From: Marinitoga aeolica
GTDB taxonomy: Bacteria > Thermotogota > Thermotogae > Petrotogales > Petrotogaceae
Direction: 5' to 3'
Length of the DNA: 64,000 bases
Assembly: GCF_029910535.1 (NCBI RefSeq)
Contig: NZ_CP069362.1
Span: 1,302,001 to 1,366,000, forward strand
Shown here piece after piece: positions 1-8,089 of the stretch (position 1 is the first letter of the stretch; each line of letters starts with the position of its first letter). The notes beneath the pieces are model-generated. The model made no database searches. It saw only the letters and a list, made by a program, of their open reading frames with translations, and was not told the origin of the DNA. A program made the position numbers and the translations under genes.

Positions 1-189
1 TTTTTCTCCATTGAATATGTAATATAATGTCGATATTGTTAAGCTCTTCCCAAATCTTCTTGGGCGAGATAGAAATATTGGCACTTCTGAGCTTATTAAG
101 TTATATATATATTTTGTTTTATCTACATATATATAATTACCTTCTATTATTTTTTTATAATCCTGTATCCCTATTGGTAATTTTTTCAT
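1..189 (-). CDS. AAA-ATPase-like / PD-(D/E)XK nuclease family protein (5' part)
   Basis: Only the first 63 codons are in the window; the gene runs off the left edge. The peptide starts MKKLPIGIQDYKKI, continues with YIYVDKTKYIYNLI and then SRPRRFGKSL. This is the N-terminal signature of the AAA-ATPase-like family (Pfam AAA-ATPase_like, usually followed by a PD-(D/E)XK domain), in which RPRRFGKS is the P-loop. The ATG at 187-189 has a strong GGAGGTGG ribosome binding site and a TATAAT -10 box at 209-214 on the minus strand. These proteins are common multicopy genes in thermophiles with no settled function. The catalytic C-terminus cannot be judged here. Confidence 0.85.
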   Translation of the reverse strand, partial: MKKLPIGIQDYKKIIEGNYIYVDKTKYIYNLISSEVPIFLSRPRRFGKSLTISTLYYIFNGEK

Positions 190-229
190 CGATTCCACCT
201 CCGATTCAATTATACCATATAAAAATAAA

Positions 230-247
230 ATGAGGCTTTCACCTCAT
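230..247 (-). terminator. Intrinsic terminator (bidirectional stem)
   Basis: A 6-bp stem (ATGAGG/CCTCAT) is followed on the minus strand by TTTTATTTTTA. It ends the GAF gene and sits just upstream of the next minus-strand gene. Confidence 0.7.
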
Positions 248-270
248 TTTAGTACTTTGACTACAAACCG
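247..270 (-). repeat. Fossil left end of the family-1 terminator element
   Basis: Read on the minus strand, CGGTTTGTAGTCAAAGT matches the family-1 left end CAGTTTGTAGACAAAGT at 15 of 17 positions. It lies immediately after a hairpin (273-292, AGGAGTTC/GAACTCCT) that has no U-tract of its own. That is the same arrangement as in the intact copies. The rest of the element is missing. Confidence 0.45.
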
Positions 271-293
271 TAAGGAGTTCTTACGAACTCCTC

Positions 294-1232
294 TTAAATT
301 AACTCTTTTAATTCCTCTATATTTTTTAAATCTTCTGGTATGTTATAAAAATTATATTCGAATTTTGGATAAATTTCAGTATTCCAAAAAATTGGTTTTT
401 CCAATTCTTCTTTTAACTCTGTTTTGAAAAAATAATCAGAAATATATTCGGATAAAATATAAAAAGTATTGTCTTCATATGCAACTATATCTTCCTCAAA
501 TAATTTATTTATTCTATGAAAAATTGATTCCAAACTTTTCTCATCTAATTTATTCTTTATAGTTATCATTACAAAAATGAATTCTTCATATTTTTCAAAA
601 AAGTCTTCGAGAGATTTAAGTAAAAATGTTTTATTATATAATATACCATTTGAAATCTTTGAATTATTTAAAAGCTTCTCTTTAATTTTTAAGTTTCTCT
701 TGTCTTTTATATTTTCATATATATGTCCCATAAACTTAGCAAAAAGTTTAGCAATATTAATTATCTCACCATCGATAAATATATTTTTTTCTGAATAATT
801 GTCTATATTCAAAAATCCTACAACTTCATTTTTTACTAAAATTGGAACTGAAAGATACGATTTTAATCTTAATAAGTTTCCACCTTTTACTAATAAATCT
901 AATTGTTCTGTTGTTTCCCTTTCAATTCGAGAAGTAATAATGTGAGCTCCATGAAATTTTTCTTCAAAAATATGATTCTTTTTGAATCTAATATCTTTTA
1001 ATATATTCATATTATGACCTTTGACAGCAACATATCTAAAATATCCATCATCATCTCTTAAAATAACACTGCCTGTAGTTAATCTACTATCAAAATCCAT
1101 TATGGATATTAATATATATTCGAATATATTTTTCATATCTAAAAATTCATTATATTCTTTTTCAGAAATCATTTCAAATACTTTTGAAAAAATATTTATG
1201 AATTTTCTATTAATTATTTTAACCATCCCCAT
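294..1232 (-). CDS. GAF-domain protein, possible degenerate GGDEF-like C-terminus
   Basis: This 312-residue soluble protein has a GAF-type sensory region at about residues 30-170. The segments GSVILRDDDGYFRYVAVKGH and LKSYLSVPILVKNEVVGFLNID are typical GAF strands. Residues 200-300 (FVMITIKNK, IFHRINKLF, IVAYEDNTFYILSE) resemble the layout of a GGDEF domain but lack any GG(D/E)EF motif, so the protein is probably not a cyclase. It is monocistronic, with its own promoter and terminator. The first ATG has no good ribosome binding site, and the ATG two codons later is an alternative. The ligand is unknown. Confidence 0.7.
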   Translation of the reverse strand: MGMVKIINRKFINIFSKVFEMISEKEYNEFLDMKNIFEYILISIMDFDSRLTTGSVILRDDDGYFRYVAVKGHNMNILKDIRFKKNHIFEEKFHGAHIITSRIERETTEQLDLLVKGGNLLRLKSYLSVPILVKNEVVGFLNIDNYSEKNIFIDGEIINIAKLFAKFMGHIYENIKDKRNLKIKEKLLNNSKISNGILYNKTFLLKSLEDFFEKYEEFIFVMITIKNKLDEKSLESIFHRINKLFEEDIVAYEDNTFYILSEYISDYFFKTELKEELEKPIFWNTEIYPKFEYNFYNIPEDLKNIEELKELI

Positions 1233-1252
1233 ATAAAAATTTATTTATATTT

Positions 1253-1282
1253 ATTATATCAATAATTACATGGTTTTGTCAA
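1253..1282 (-). promoter_or_regulatory. Promoter of the GAF-domain gene
   Basis: A TTGACA -35 box (1277-1282) and a TATAAT -10 box (1253-1258) are separated by 18 bp. The transcript would have a very short leader of about 15 nt. Confidence 0.7.
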
Positions 1283-1322
1283 ATTAAAAAAATATAATTC
1301 TAATTTTTAACATAAATAACAT

Positions 1323-1342
1323 AAAACTCCCGAAGGAGTTTT
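1323..1342 (-). terminator. Terminator of the suf operon
   Basis: An 8-bp stem AAAACTCC/GGAGTTTT has a CGAA-type loop. The sufU stop codon overlaps its foot. Confidence 0.75.
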
Positions 1343-1766
1343 ATTCTTCAAGTTCTTCTATTGAATTTTCAAGCGTATGCCACGCAAGTGTAAAACATTT
1401 TACCCTAAGTGGAAACTTTGATATTTCAGAATATACAGCTACATTTCCAATTATTTCTTCATTAAATTCTTCGCCCTGAGCCATTTTTTCCACTTCTTCT
1501 AATATTTCTTCTGCTTCTTTTAATGTTTTTCCTTCAATAGCTTCACATAATAATGCCGCAGATGATTGACTTACTATACATCCATGACCACTAAATTTAG
1601 CATCTTTAATTATTCCATTTTCAACTTTTAAATAAAGAGTTATTTCATCTCCGCAGGATAGATTTTTCCCATCTTCTTTTATCGTTGCATCTGGTATTTC
1701 TCCCTGAAATTGTGGATTTCTTGCATAATCCAATATAATATCAGAATATAAATCTTCCAGGCTCAT
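1341..1766 (-). CDS. sufU: SufU-type iron-sulfur cluster assembly protein
   Basis: This 141-residue protein is the last gene of the suf operon. In the SufS/SufU systems of Gram-positive bacteria, SufU is a zinc protein that takes persulfide sulfur from SufS and passes it to SufB. The ligands are visible: C38 and D40 in LSCGDE, C63 in GHGC and C124 in RVKC. Its start codon overlaps the sufS stop (ATGA), which indicates translational coupling, and GGGAGTGG provides the ribosome binding site. Distinguishing SufU from IscU rests on the suf context. Confidence 0.93.
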   Translation of the reverse strand: MSLEDLYSDIILDYARNPQFQGEIPDATIKEDGKNLSCGDEITLYLKVENGIIKDAKFSGHGCIVSQSSAALLCEAIEGKTLKEAEEILEEVEKMAQGEEFNEEIIGNVAVYSEISKFPLRVKCFTLAWHTLENSIEELEE

Positions 1767-2974
1767 TTAAACCACTCCCTGATATATTTTAAGCCTTCAA
1801 TTAATTGATCGACTTCTTCCTCTGTATTGTAAAAATAAAAACTGGCTCTACAAACAGATTTTGTTCCCATTTGTTTTAAAAGAGGTTGAGCGCATAAGTG
1901 TCCGCTTCTAACAGCTACACCGAATTTATCACTTAAAACCTGTGCAACATCATGTGGATGAACGCTATCAATATTAAATGTAATTATTGAAACTCTATCT
2001 TCTAATCCATATAATTTTATAAAATCTAATTCTTTTATTTTTTCTATTGCGTATTTTGTCAATATTTCAGAATGCTTTTTTATATTTTCCATTCCGATTT
2101 TATTTAAATAATCAATTGCTGCTTTTAATCCAATTGCTCCGCCAACATTAGGTGTTCCTGCTTGAAATTTTTCTGGCAATTCGGCAAAATCTGTTTGTTC
2201 AATACTTACCCAATTTATCATTTCTCCGCCATAATGGAAAGGAGGTAATTTTTTTAATAATTTTTTCTTTCCATAAAAAACACCAATTCCCATAGGACCA
2301 AGCATTTTATGTCCGGAAAAAGAAAGAAAATCAACATCTAAATCTTTTACATCTATTCCAAAATGAGGAACTAATTGAGCACCATCAACATGAACGAGTA
2401 TCTCTTTCTCATGTGCATAATTTATTATTTCTTTTATTGGTATAACCTGTCCAGTAACGTTTGACATTCCAGTTATACTTATTAATTTAGTGTTTTCTGT
2501 TATATTAGATATAAATTCATCTAAATTAAAAATTCCATTTTCTGGATTGTAGTATTTTACAGTAAAATCAAAAGTTTTAGACAATTGTTGCCATGGAACA
2601 AAATTAGAATGATGTTCTATTGATGTAATTAAAACTTCTTTGTTTTTTAGCCATCCGCTTTTTCCTATTGAATATGCAAATAGATTAATAGATTCTGTTG
2701 TGCCTCTTGTGAAAATTATCTCTTGTGTTTTAGCGTTAATAAACTTAGCTACAGTTTTTCTTGCATTTTCATACATTTCTGTTGCTTCGTTAGAAAGCAA
2801 ATGTGCACCGCGATGCACATTTGCATTATGATAATCATAAAAATCTTTAATAGCATTGGTTACATTAACTGGAGTTAATGTAGTTGCAGCATTATCAAAA
2901 TATACTAATTTTTTTCCATTTATTTGTCTATTAAGAATCGGAAAACTCTCTATCAAATCTTTTTTGTATAACAT
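1763..2974 (-). CDS. sufS: SufS-type cysteine desulfurase (class V aminotransferase fold)
   Basis: This 403-residue PLP enzyme releases sulfur from cysteine as an enzyme-bound persulfide. The PLP lysine is K223 in SFSGHKMLGP, H121 lies in SIEHHSN, and the persulfide-forming cysteine is C361 in VRSGHLCAQP, the type II pattern. The start MLYKKDLIESFPILN matches the family's usual N-terminus. It overlaps the end of sufD by 44 bp, so the two are likely coupled. Confidence 0.95.
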   Translation of the reverse strand: MLYKKDLIESFPILNRQINGKKLVYFDNAATTLTPVNVTNAIKDFYDYHNANVHRGAHLLSNEATEMYENARKTVAKFINAKTQEIIFTRGTTESINLFAYSIGKSGWLKNKEVLITSIEHHSNFVPWQQLSKTFDFTVKYYNPENGIFNLDEFISNITENTKLISITGMSNVTGQVIPIKEIINYAHEKEILVHVDGAQLVPHFGIDVKDLDVDFLSFSGHKMLGPMGIGVFYGKKKLLKKLPPFHYGGEMINWVSIEQTDFAELPEKFQAGTPNVGGAIGLKAAIDYLNKIGMENIKKHSEILTKYAIEKIKELDFIKLYGLEDRVSIITFNIDSVHPHDVAQVLSDKFGVAVRSGHLCAQPLLKQMGTKSVCRASFYFYNTEEEVDQLIEGLKYIREWFK

Positions 2975-4157
2975 CTCTTAATTCCCCCGCTAATTTAGTA
3001 TTGTATTTGCTTATAAACTCAATAGATGGTTCAAAAATACCAGCTGCAATTTCCTTTTTCGCTTCATTCTTACTGTATCCTCTTGTCATCATATAATACA
3101 ATTGATCTTCTTCAATACTTCCAATACTTGCAGCATGACCAGCAGTAACATCATTTTCATCAACGTATAATGAAGGATAAGCCATTACTCTTGCTTTTTC
3201 TGAAAGTATAAGATTGAAATCTTGCTCACCAGCATCAGCTTCTTTTGCACCTTTTTTGATATCAAGATTACCTCTAAATACAACTCTTGAAGAATCCATT
3301 AATACCCCATGACCTAAAATGTGACCAAATGTTTCTGGAGCATAATATCTTATTAAATAAAACATATCTATAATTTCTTCATCTTGAGTTAAATAGTATG
3401 GATATATGTTTACATTTCCTTTTTTTGCAGCCATTCTAACAACAATATGAGGAGCTGTAACTTTTCCACCTATATTAATATCATATATTGTTAATTTGGC
3501 ATTTTCACCAATATCAAAGAATATATTGTCTGTAGATATATCATTTTCAAATAAATTCAAGTTAATTAAAGTTAATTCAGAATTTTCATTTAGTTTTCCC
3601 CTTAAAGAGGATATTTTTGAACTATTTCCATTTGATTTTACAAATCTGATTAATGTAGCTTTACTATTTTCTGCTAAGTTTATTATTCCTAAATCGTATA
3701 AAGGATTTTTATTGTCGATTATTGATTCAGTTGTATAAACATCATTTTTTTGATTTTTTTCTGTTTTTAAGTAGAATCCATTATTGAAAAATATATCAGA
3801 CATCAATAAAAATTTTCTATGAGAACCATCAAAATCCATATCATTTAATATTTCAATACCTTCATCATCAAGATCATTTAAACTTTTAAGATTCTCTGAA
3901 GTTAGAGTGTTGAATTTAGAAATGAATGGAAGTGGATCAAAGCCGTTTAATCTCGATCTTTTCCATTTTGGAAATCCTAATTTTTTATATTCTTCATATC
4001 TATTTAATCTAAATTCGTTTAGTTTATTATTTGTAAAAATTTTTTTTGATTCATCTATTTCAATTATACCATAATCTTTATCAGATTCTATCTCTGGCAC
4101 TGTCCATTCTGTTGCAAAAAAATCATCATGCCTCAAAATAAGCGCTTTTTCATACAT
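2931..4157 (-). CDS. sufD: Fe-S cluster scaffold protein SufD
   Basis: This 408-residue protein is the partner of SufB in the SufBC2D scaffold. The C-terminal SufBD core is clear: GHGVLMDSSRVVFRGNLDIK, then AGEQDFNLILSEKARV, then AGHAASIGSIEEDQLYYMMT with the conserved histidine. The N-terminal part is poorly conserved, as usual. It lies 41 bp downstream of sufB with a clear GGAGGTG ribosome binding site. Confidence 0.92.
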   Translation of the reverse strand: MYEKALILRHDDFFATEWTVPEIESDKDYGIIEIDESKKIFTNNKLNEFRLNRYEEYKKLGFPKWKRSRLNGFDPLPFISKFNTLTSENLKSLNDLDDEGIEILNDMDFDGSHRKFLLMSDIFFNNGFYLKTEKNQKNDVYTTESIIDNKNPLYDLGIINLAENSKATLIRFVKSNGNSSKISSLRGKLNENSELTLINLNLFENDISTDNIFFDIGENAKLTIYDINIGGKVTAPHIVVRMAAKKGNVNIYPYYLTQDEEIIDMFYLIRYYAPETFGHILGHGVLMDSSRVVFRGNLDIKKGAKEADAGEQDFNLILSEKARVMAYPSLYVDENDVTAGHAASIGSIEEDQLYYMMTRGYSKNEAKKEIAAGIFEPSIEFISKYNTKLAGELRDVIQKRFDREFSDS

Positions 4158-4198
4158 AAATACACCTCCGGTGATAAAAATTTATAAAAATCATTTAA

Positions 4199-5614
4199 TT
4201 ATCCAATAGAAGATTCCACTTCTAAATTAATCAACTTATTCAATTCAAGAGCATATTCTAAAGGCAATTCCTTTACTAGTGGTTCAATAAATCCTCTAAC
4301 AATCATGTTTTTAGCATCTATTTCTGATAGCCCTCTTGACATTAAATAATATATTTGTTCTTCAGAAATTCTTCCTATTTTAGCTTCATGCCCAACATCT
4401 GCATCGTCAGTAAATACTTCTATTAATGGAACTGTATCACTCTTTGATTTGTTATCAAGCATTAAAGCATTACATTCTACAGAAGATTTAGCGCCTTTTG
4501 CATTTTCTCCAATTTTTACCCAACCTCTGTAAAATGCCCAACCGCCACCAATACTGATACTTCTTGCATTTACAATAGAACTTGTATAAGGAGCTAAATG
4601 AAATACTTTAGAACCTGTATCAAGATGTTGATTTGGCCCAGCATATGTTAAGGTAACGGAACTATTCTTAGCACCTTTTCCTCTTAAAATAGTCATTGGA
4701 TATAACATAGTTTTAAAACTACCTAATGAGCCAGATACCCATTCCATAGAACCATCCTCATCTACAATAGCTCTTTTGGTATTTAAATTATATGTATTTT
4801 TACTCCAGTTTTGAATTGTAGAATATTTCATCTTAGCCCCTTTTTTTACATATATTTCAACCATACCAGCGTGCAAATTGGTTACATTATAAAACGGAGC
4901 AGAACATCCCTCAATGAATTCAACTTCTGATCCTTCATCAGCAATAATTAATGTGTGTTCTAATTGACTCATCCCTGGGTTATTCATTCTGAAGTAAGCT
5001 TGTAAAGGTAAAGGGACTTTTACGCCTTTTGGAACGTATAAGAATGAACCTCCGCTCCATAATGCTCCATGTAAAGCAGCATATCTATGATTATGTGAAG
5101 GAACTAATTTCATAAAATATTCCTTTACTAAATCAGGATATTCTTTAACAGCAGTTTCCATATCTAAAAATACAATGCCTAAATCATTTAATTCTTTTTG
5201 TATGTGCTGATATACAACTTCTGAATCATATTGTGCGCCAACTCCTGCTAATGCTTTTCTTTCTGCTTCTGGAATTCCTAATTTTTCAAAAGTATCCTTA
5301 ATTTCTTCAGGTACATCTTCCCATGAATTAGATTTTTTTGCATCTGGTTTCATATATGCAACTATTTTACTTAAATCTAACTTTCTTATATCAACACCAA
5401 AATGAGGTTCATGATAATTCTCAAATATTTTAAATGCTTGTAATCTATGCTCCAACATCCATTTGGGTTCATTTTTAGCTTCAGATATTTCCCTTATAAC
5501 CTTTTCATTTAATCCGGGAGGAGTTTTATATGCATATTTAGCTTCATTTCTGAAGTCGAATTTTGACTGATTTATCATCAAATCTTCATAATTTATTTCA
5601 TTAACATCTTTCAT
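4199..5614 (-). CDS. sufB: Fe-S cluster scaffold protein SufB
   Basis: This 471-residue central scaffold subunit is where the Fe-S cluster is built from sulfide, iron and electrons. The conserved cysteine in FIEGCSAPFYNV and the later one in SVECNALMLD fit the known sulfur-transfer pair. GHEAKIGRISEEQIYYLMSR is the typical C-terminal motif. I chose the ATG at 5614 (MKDVNEINYE) because AAGGAGTGG sits 5-10 nt upstream. An upstream in-frame start at 5653 would lie inside sufC and has no ribosome binding site. Confidence 0.95.
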   Translation of the reverse strand: MKDVNEINYEDLMINQSKFDFRNEAKYAYKTPPGLNEKVIREISEAKNEPKWMLEHRLQAFKIFENYHEPHFGVDIRKLDLSKIVAYMKPDAKKSNSWEDVPEEIKDTFEKLGIPEAERKALAGVGAQYDSEVVYQHIQKELNDLGIVFLDMETAVKEYPDLVKEYFMKLVPSHNHRYAALHGALWSGGSFLYVPKGVKVPLPLQAYFRMNNPGMSQLEHTLIIADEGSEVEFIEGCSAPFYNVTNLHAGMVEIYVKKGAKMKYSTIQNWSKNTYNLNTKRAIVDEDGSMEWVSGSLGSFKTMLYPMTILRGKGAKNSSVTLTYAGPNQHLDTGSKVFHLAPYTSSIVNARSISIGGGWAFYRGWVKIGENAKGAKSSVECNALMLDNKSKSDTVPLIEVFTDDADVGHEAKIGRISEEQIYYLMSRGLSEIDAKNMIVRGFIEPLVKELPLEYALELNKLINLEVESSIG

Positions 5615-5615
5615 A

Positions 5616-6386
5616 TTACCACTCCTTAACTTCTTCGATGTCTGTATACTCACTTAATACAGCATAACCTTTTTCTTCAATTTCTTCAGCAAGATGAGCA
5701 TCTCCTGTGTATACTATTTTTCCATCAACATATACATGAACAAAATTTGGATATAAGTATTTTAATATTCTTTGATAATGTGTAATCATTAATACGCTCA
5801 TATCATCAGTTTTTAATTTATTAATAGCTTCAGCAACGTCTTTTAATGCATCAACATCAAGTCCGGAATCTATTTCGTCTATAATAACTAATTTTGGTTT
5901 TAAGAAGAATAATTGTAAAATTTCACTTTTTTTCTTTTCTCCGCCGGAGAAGCCAGAATTAACATATCTATCTAAAAATTCTGGTTTTAGATTTATATCT
6001 TCACATAATTTCATTAATCTCTTATTTAATTCAATTGGTGAAACTTTTTCGTCTGGATGCATATGTCTGTATGCGTTTATTAAAAATTGTCTCATTTTAA
6101 CTCCATCTATTTCCTGTGGGTGCTGAAATGTTAAGAATATTCCTTTTTTTGCTCTTTCATTGGTATCTAAATCTAAAATATTTTCTCCTTCAAATAATAC
6201 TTCTCCATCTATAACTTTAAATTTTGGAGAACCCATTATAACATTAGATAATGTTGATTTACCAGAACCATTTGGCCCCATTAAAACGTGAATTTCTCCC
6301 GATTTTATATTTAAATTAACTCCCTTTAATATTTCCTTGTCATCTTCGATAACTTTAGCCCTAAGATTTTTCACTTCTAACAACAT
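5616..6386 (-). CDS. sufC: Fe-S assembly ATPase SufC
   Basis: This 256-residue ABC-type ATPase powers the SufBCD complex. Walker A is GPNGSGKST at about residues 37-45, the signature is SGGEKKKSEI near 148, and Walker B is LVIIDEIDSGLD. The ATG at 6386 (MLLEVKNL) is preferred because AAAGGAGG lies just upstream; the open frame extends eight codons further. It is the first gene of the sufCBDSU operon and 1 nt separates it from sufB. Confidence 0.95.
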   Translation of the reverse strand: MLLEVKNLRAKVIEDDKEILKGVNLNIKSGEIHVLMGPNGSGKSTLSNVIMGSPKFKVIDGEVLFEGENILDLDTNERAKKGIFLTFQHPQEIDGVKMRQFLINAYRHMHPDEKVSPIELNKRLMKLCEDINLKPEFLDRYVNSGFSGGEKKKSEILQLFFLKPKLVIIDEIDSGLDVDALKDVAEAINKLKTDDMSVLMITHYQRILKYLYPNFVHVYVDGKIVYTGDAHLAEEIEEKGYAVLSEYTDIEEVKEW

Positions 6387-6425
6387 TTTAATTCCTCCTT
6401 TTTTTGTCATATTTATTCTAATGTT

Positions 6426-6454
6426 ATTATACTAAATTAGACAAAAAAAGTCAA
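6426..6454 (-). promoter_or_regulatory. Promoter of the suf operon
   Basis: A TTGACT -35 box (6449-6454) and a TATAAT -10 box (6426-6431) are separated by 17 bp. No obvious Rrf2/IscR-type palindrome was seen around it. Confidence 0.8.
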
Positions 6455-6504
6455 ATTATATTTTGTACTTTTTGTAACTAATACAAGGATTTTATATTAA
6501 AAAA

Positions 6505-6526
6505 AATCGACTCTTTCGAGTCGATT
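6505..6526 (-). terminator. Distal copy of a duplicated terminator hairpin (with U-tract)
   Basis: A 9-bp stem (AATCGACTC/GAGTCGATT) is followed on the minus strand by an eight-T run. It is a direct duplicate of 6762-6783 with one loop difference. Confidence 0.85.
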
Positions 6527-6527
6527 A

Positions 6528-6760
6528 CAGACTGTTGACAAAATAAAATATGAAAAAATAATATGAGAGAATCCTTGGAAATTCCCGAAAAAATGTGAAT
6601 GGAGCCTGGCAATTTTGCATGGATGCAAAATTGAGCGAAACCGAACATGGATGTGAGTTTGAGCGCCAGGCAAGAATGAGCATTTTTGAGGAATAAGAAT
6701 TTTCACTGGATGAGCGAATATTATTTTGAATATTTTATTTTGCACTTTGCCTACAAATTG
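6528..6760 (-). mobile_element. Family-1 terminator element, copy 1
   Basis: This 233-bp element has imperfect terminal inverted repeats (CAATTTGTAGGCAAAGTG at its left end, CAGACTGTTGACAAA at the other) and long complementary arms. The core has a GCCTGGC/GCCAGGC closing stem and a 9-bp hairpin (AATTTTGCA, loop TCCA, TGCAAAATT). It lies between two copies of a terminator hairpin, 22 bp each with one mismatch. Oriented with the upstream minus-strand gene, it is about 96% identical to copy 2 by eye. It fills most of the 395-bp gap between the genes. Confidence 0.88.
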
Positions 6761-6761
6761 A

Positions 6762-6783
6762 AATCGACTCTTTTGAGTCGATT
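6762..6783 (-). terminator. Proximal copy of the duplicated terminator hairpin (no U-tract)
   Basis: This has the same 9-bp stem as 6505-6526, beginning at the stop codon of the upstream gene. It is followed only by TTTC and then by the element, so it has lost its own U-tract. Confidence 0.75.
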
Positions 6784-7492
6784 AGATGTATTTGAGTAAT
6801 ATTTCAAGTTTCTTTTCATCGAGTTTTGTTATTCCATTTTTATATTTGGCAAGAGTATTAAGATTGAACTTTAAAATAAAATGCTCTTTTAATTTATATT
6901 CAATAGGTTTATTATTTTCTGGTTTGAAAATAGTAATTTTATTATTGTCAATGGATAATAAATATGTTGATAATGAAGAGGATATAGCATTTTGATCAAA
7001 ATTTTCTAATTTACAAAGTGAATTATTCACTATTAAAAAATCCGGATTTTCTAGTCTGATATCCATTAATTGATACAATAATTCAGAAGAATTATTTAAA
7101 AAATAGAATTTTGTAGTTTTGAGATAAAGCGAATCGTTATTTTTTATTTTTTTAAGAGTATTTTCTTTTAGTAAATATACATCTTTTTTAATAATCGCAA
7201 TAAGGGGCACATCAAAAATTTCTGCAATTTCCGATATATAGCGTATATATTTTGATGGGCAGTTATTTAATGTGATAATACCCAGTTTGTTTTTGAAATT
7301 AAGGCAATTTCTTAATTGTTGAGTAAAATTGGATAAAGGTTTTAATTTAAAAAAATTCAACGATAATGTTCCAAAATTTATGAAGTAAAAATGAGATTCA
7401 TCATTTTTTATTTCTTTGAAAGGTTTATAATAAGCATGTTTTATTACTTTGAATAACCATTTTTCAATTAAAATATCAATTATATTTTTCAT
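6782..7492 (-). CDS. Hypothetical protein, 236 aa
   Basis: I do not recognise this protein. It is lysine- and asparagine-rich with no signal peptide and no convincing membrane helix. A central alternation of hydrophobic strands (LGIITLNNC, PLIAIIKKDVYLL, PDFLIVNNSL) suggests an alpha/beta fold. The start is set at ATG 7492 with AGGTGACC upstream; a GTG three codons earlier is possible. It overlaps the preceding gene by 17 bp and forms an operon with it and the aminopeptidase. Its stop codon is the first base triplet of the terminator hairpin. Confidence 0.65.
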   Translation of the reverse strand: MKNIIDILIEKWLFKVIKHAYYKPFKEIKNDESHFYFINFGTLSLNFFKLKPLSNFTQQLRNCLNFKNKLGIITLNNCPSKYIRYISEIAEIFDVPLIAIIKKDVYLLKENTLKKIKNNDSLYLKTTKFYFLNNSSELLYQLMDIRLENPDFLIVNNSLCKLENFDQNAISSSLSTYLLSIDNNKITIFKPENNKPIEYKLKEHFILKFNLNTLAKYKNGITKLDEKKLEILLKYI

Positions 7493-8075
7493 TGAGGTCA
7501 CCTACTTTTTTCAAAAAAGAAGACAATTTGTTGTGAATCATATTTCTATAATAACCATGTAGCATAATTATATTGTCTTTTGTTTTGTTTATTTCAATAT
7601 AAGCATATGGAGAATCTTTGAAAATAATGTAATCATTTCTATCTGGATAGAAGTAAGATATCTCGTGAGATTCTTTAAATATTTTGAACAATAAAATAGG
7701 TATTTTTACGAGAAACATATTTGAAATAATAACATTTAAAAGATAGTCATAATGAGATTTATTTAATAAGTCTATTCTTAAAACGATTAAATCAATATTT
7801 CTCATTTTAGCATAAAAATAATTTTCAAATTTGAAACCTTCATGTTGTAACAGGAAACATATTTTATTTTCATCATTTATATTTATTACTCTTTCTTCAA
7901 AAGGAGTTAGATTTTCTTCAGATAAACCATCGAAAAGGCTTATCGTATCTTTATTTAATATCATAGAAACCCCACTCTGGCCTAAAAAAGACCAGGAGTG
8001 GGAGGTAATATTCAAATTTATATTATCATTTTCAAATTCCATTAAATGGATTGGGTGACCTGCAAAAATTTTCAA
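7476..8075 (-). CDS. Hypothetical protein, 199 aa, TTG start
   Basis: This protein is unrecognised. The N-terminal half (MKIFAGHPIHLMEFENDNIN, GQSGVSMILNKDTISLFDGL) looks like a small beta-rich domain. It then has ICFLLQHEGFKFENY and IDLIVLRIDLLNKSHYDYLL. The start is TTG at 8075 with CGGGAGTG spaced 5 nt upstream. It begins 14 bp after the aminopeptidase stop, so it is likely cotranscribed with that gene. No functional link can be argued beyond position. Confidence 0.65.
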   Translation of the reverse strand: MKIFAGHPIHLMEFENDNINLNITSHSWSFLGQSGVSMILNKDTISLFDGLSEENLTPFEERVININDENKICFLLQHEGFKFENYFYAKMRNIDLIVLRIDLLNKSHYDYLLNVIISNMFLVKIPILLFKIFKESHEISYFYPDRNDYIIFKDSPYAYIEINKTKDNIIMLHGYYRNMIHNKLSSFLKKVGDLNEKYN

Positions 8076-8089
8076 AATTTCACTCCCGA

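Noticed and set aside
273-292. Independent terminator of the GAF gene
   Set aside because: The stem is good, but no U-tract follows on the minus strand. It is better seen as the proximal hairpin of a decayed element site; 230-247 is the likely terminator.
5615-5653. Longer N-terminus of SufB starting within sufC
   Set aside because: It lacks a ribosome binding site, and the ATG at 5614 has AAGGAGTGG just upstream.
6497-6745. Open frames of 60-118 codons inside the family-1 and family-2 repeats, with similar peptides in several copies
   Set aside because: They follow the repeat sequence itself, begin at different places, have no ribosome binding sites and overlap stems with compensatory changes. 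The similarity is inherited from the repeat, not evidence of a protein. The persistence of one open frame in copies 1, 2, 8 and 10 is noted but not convincing.
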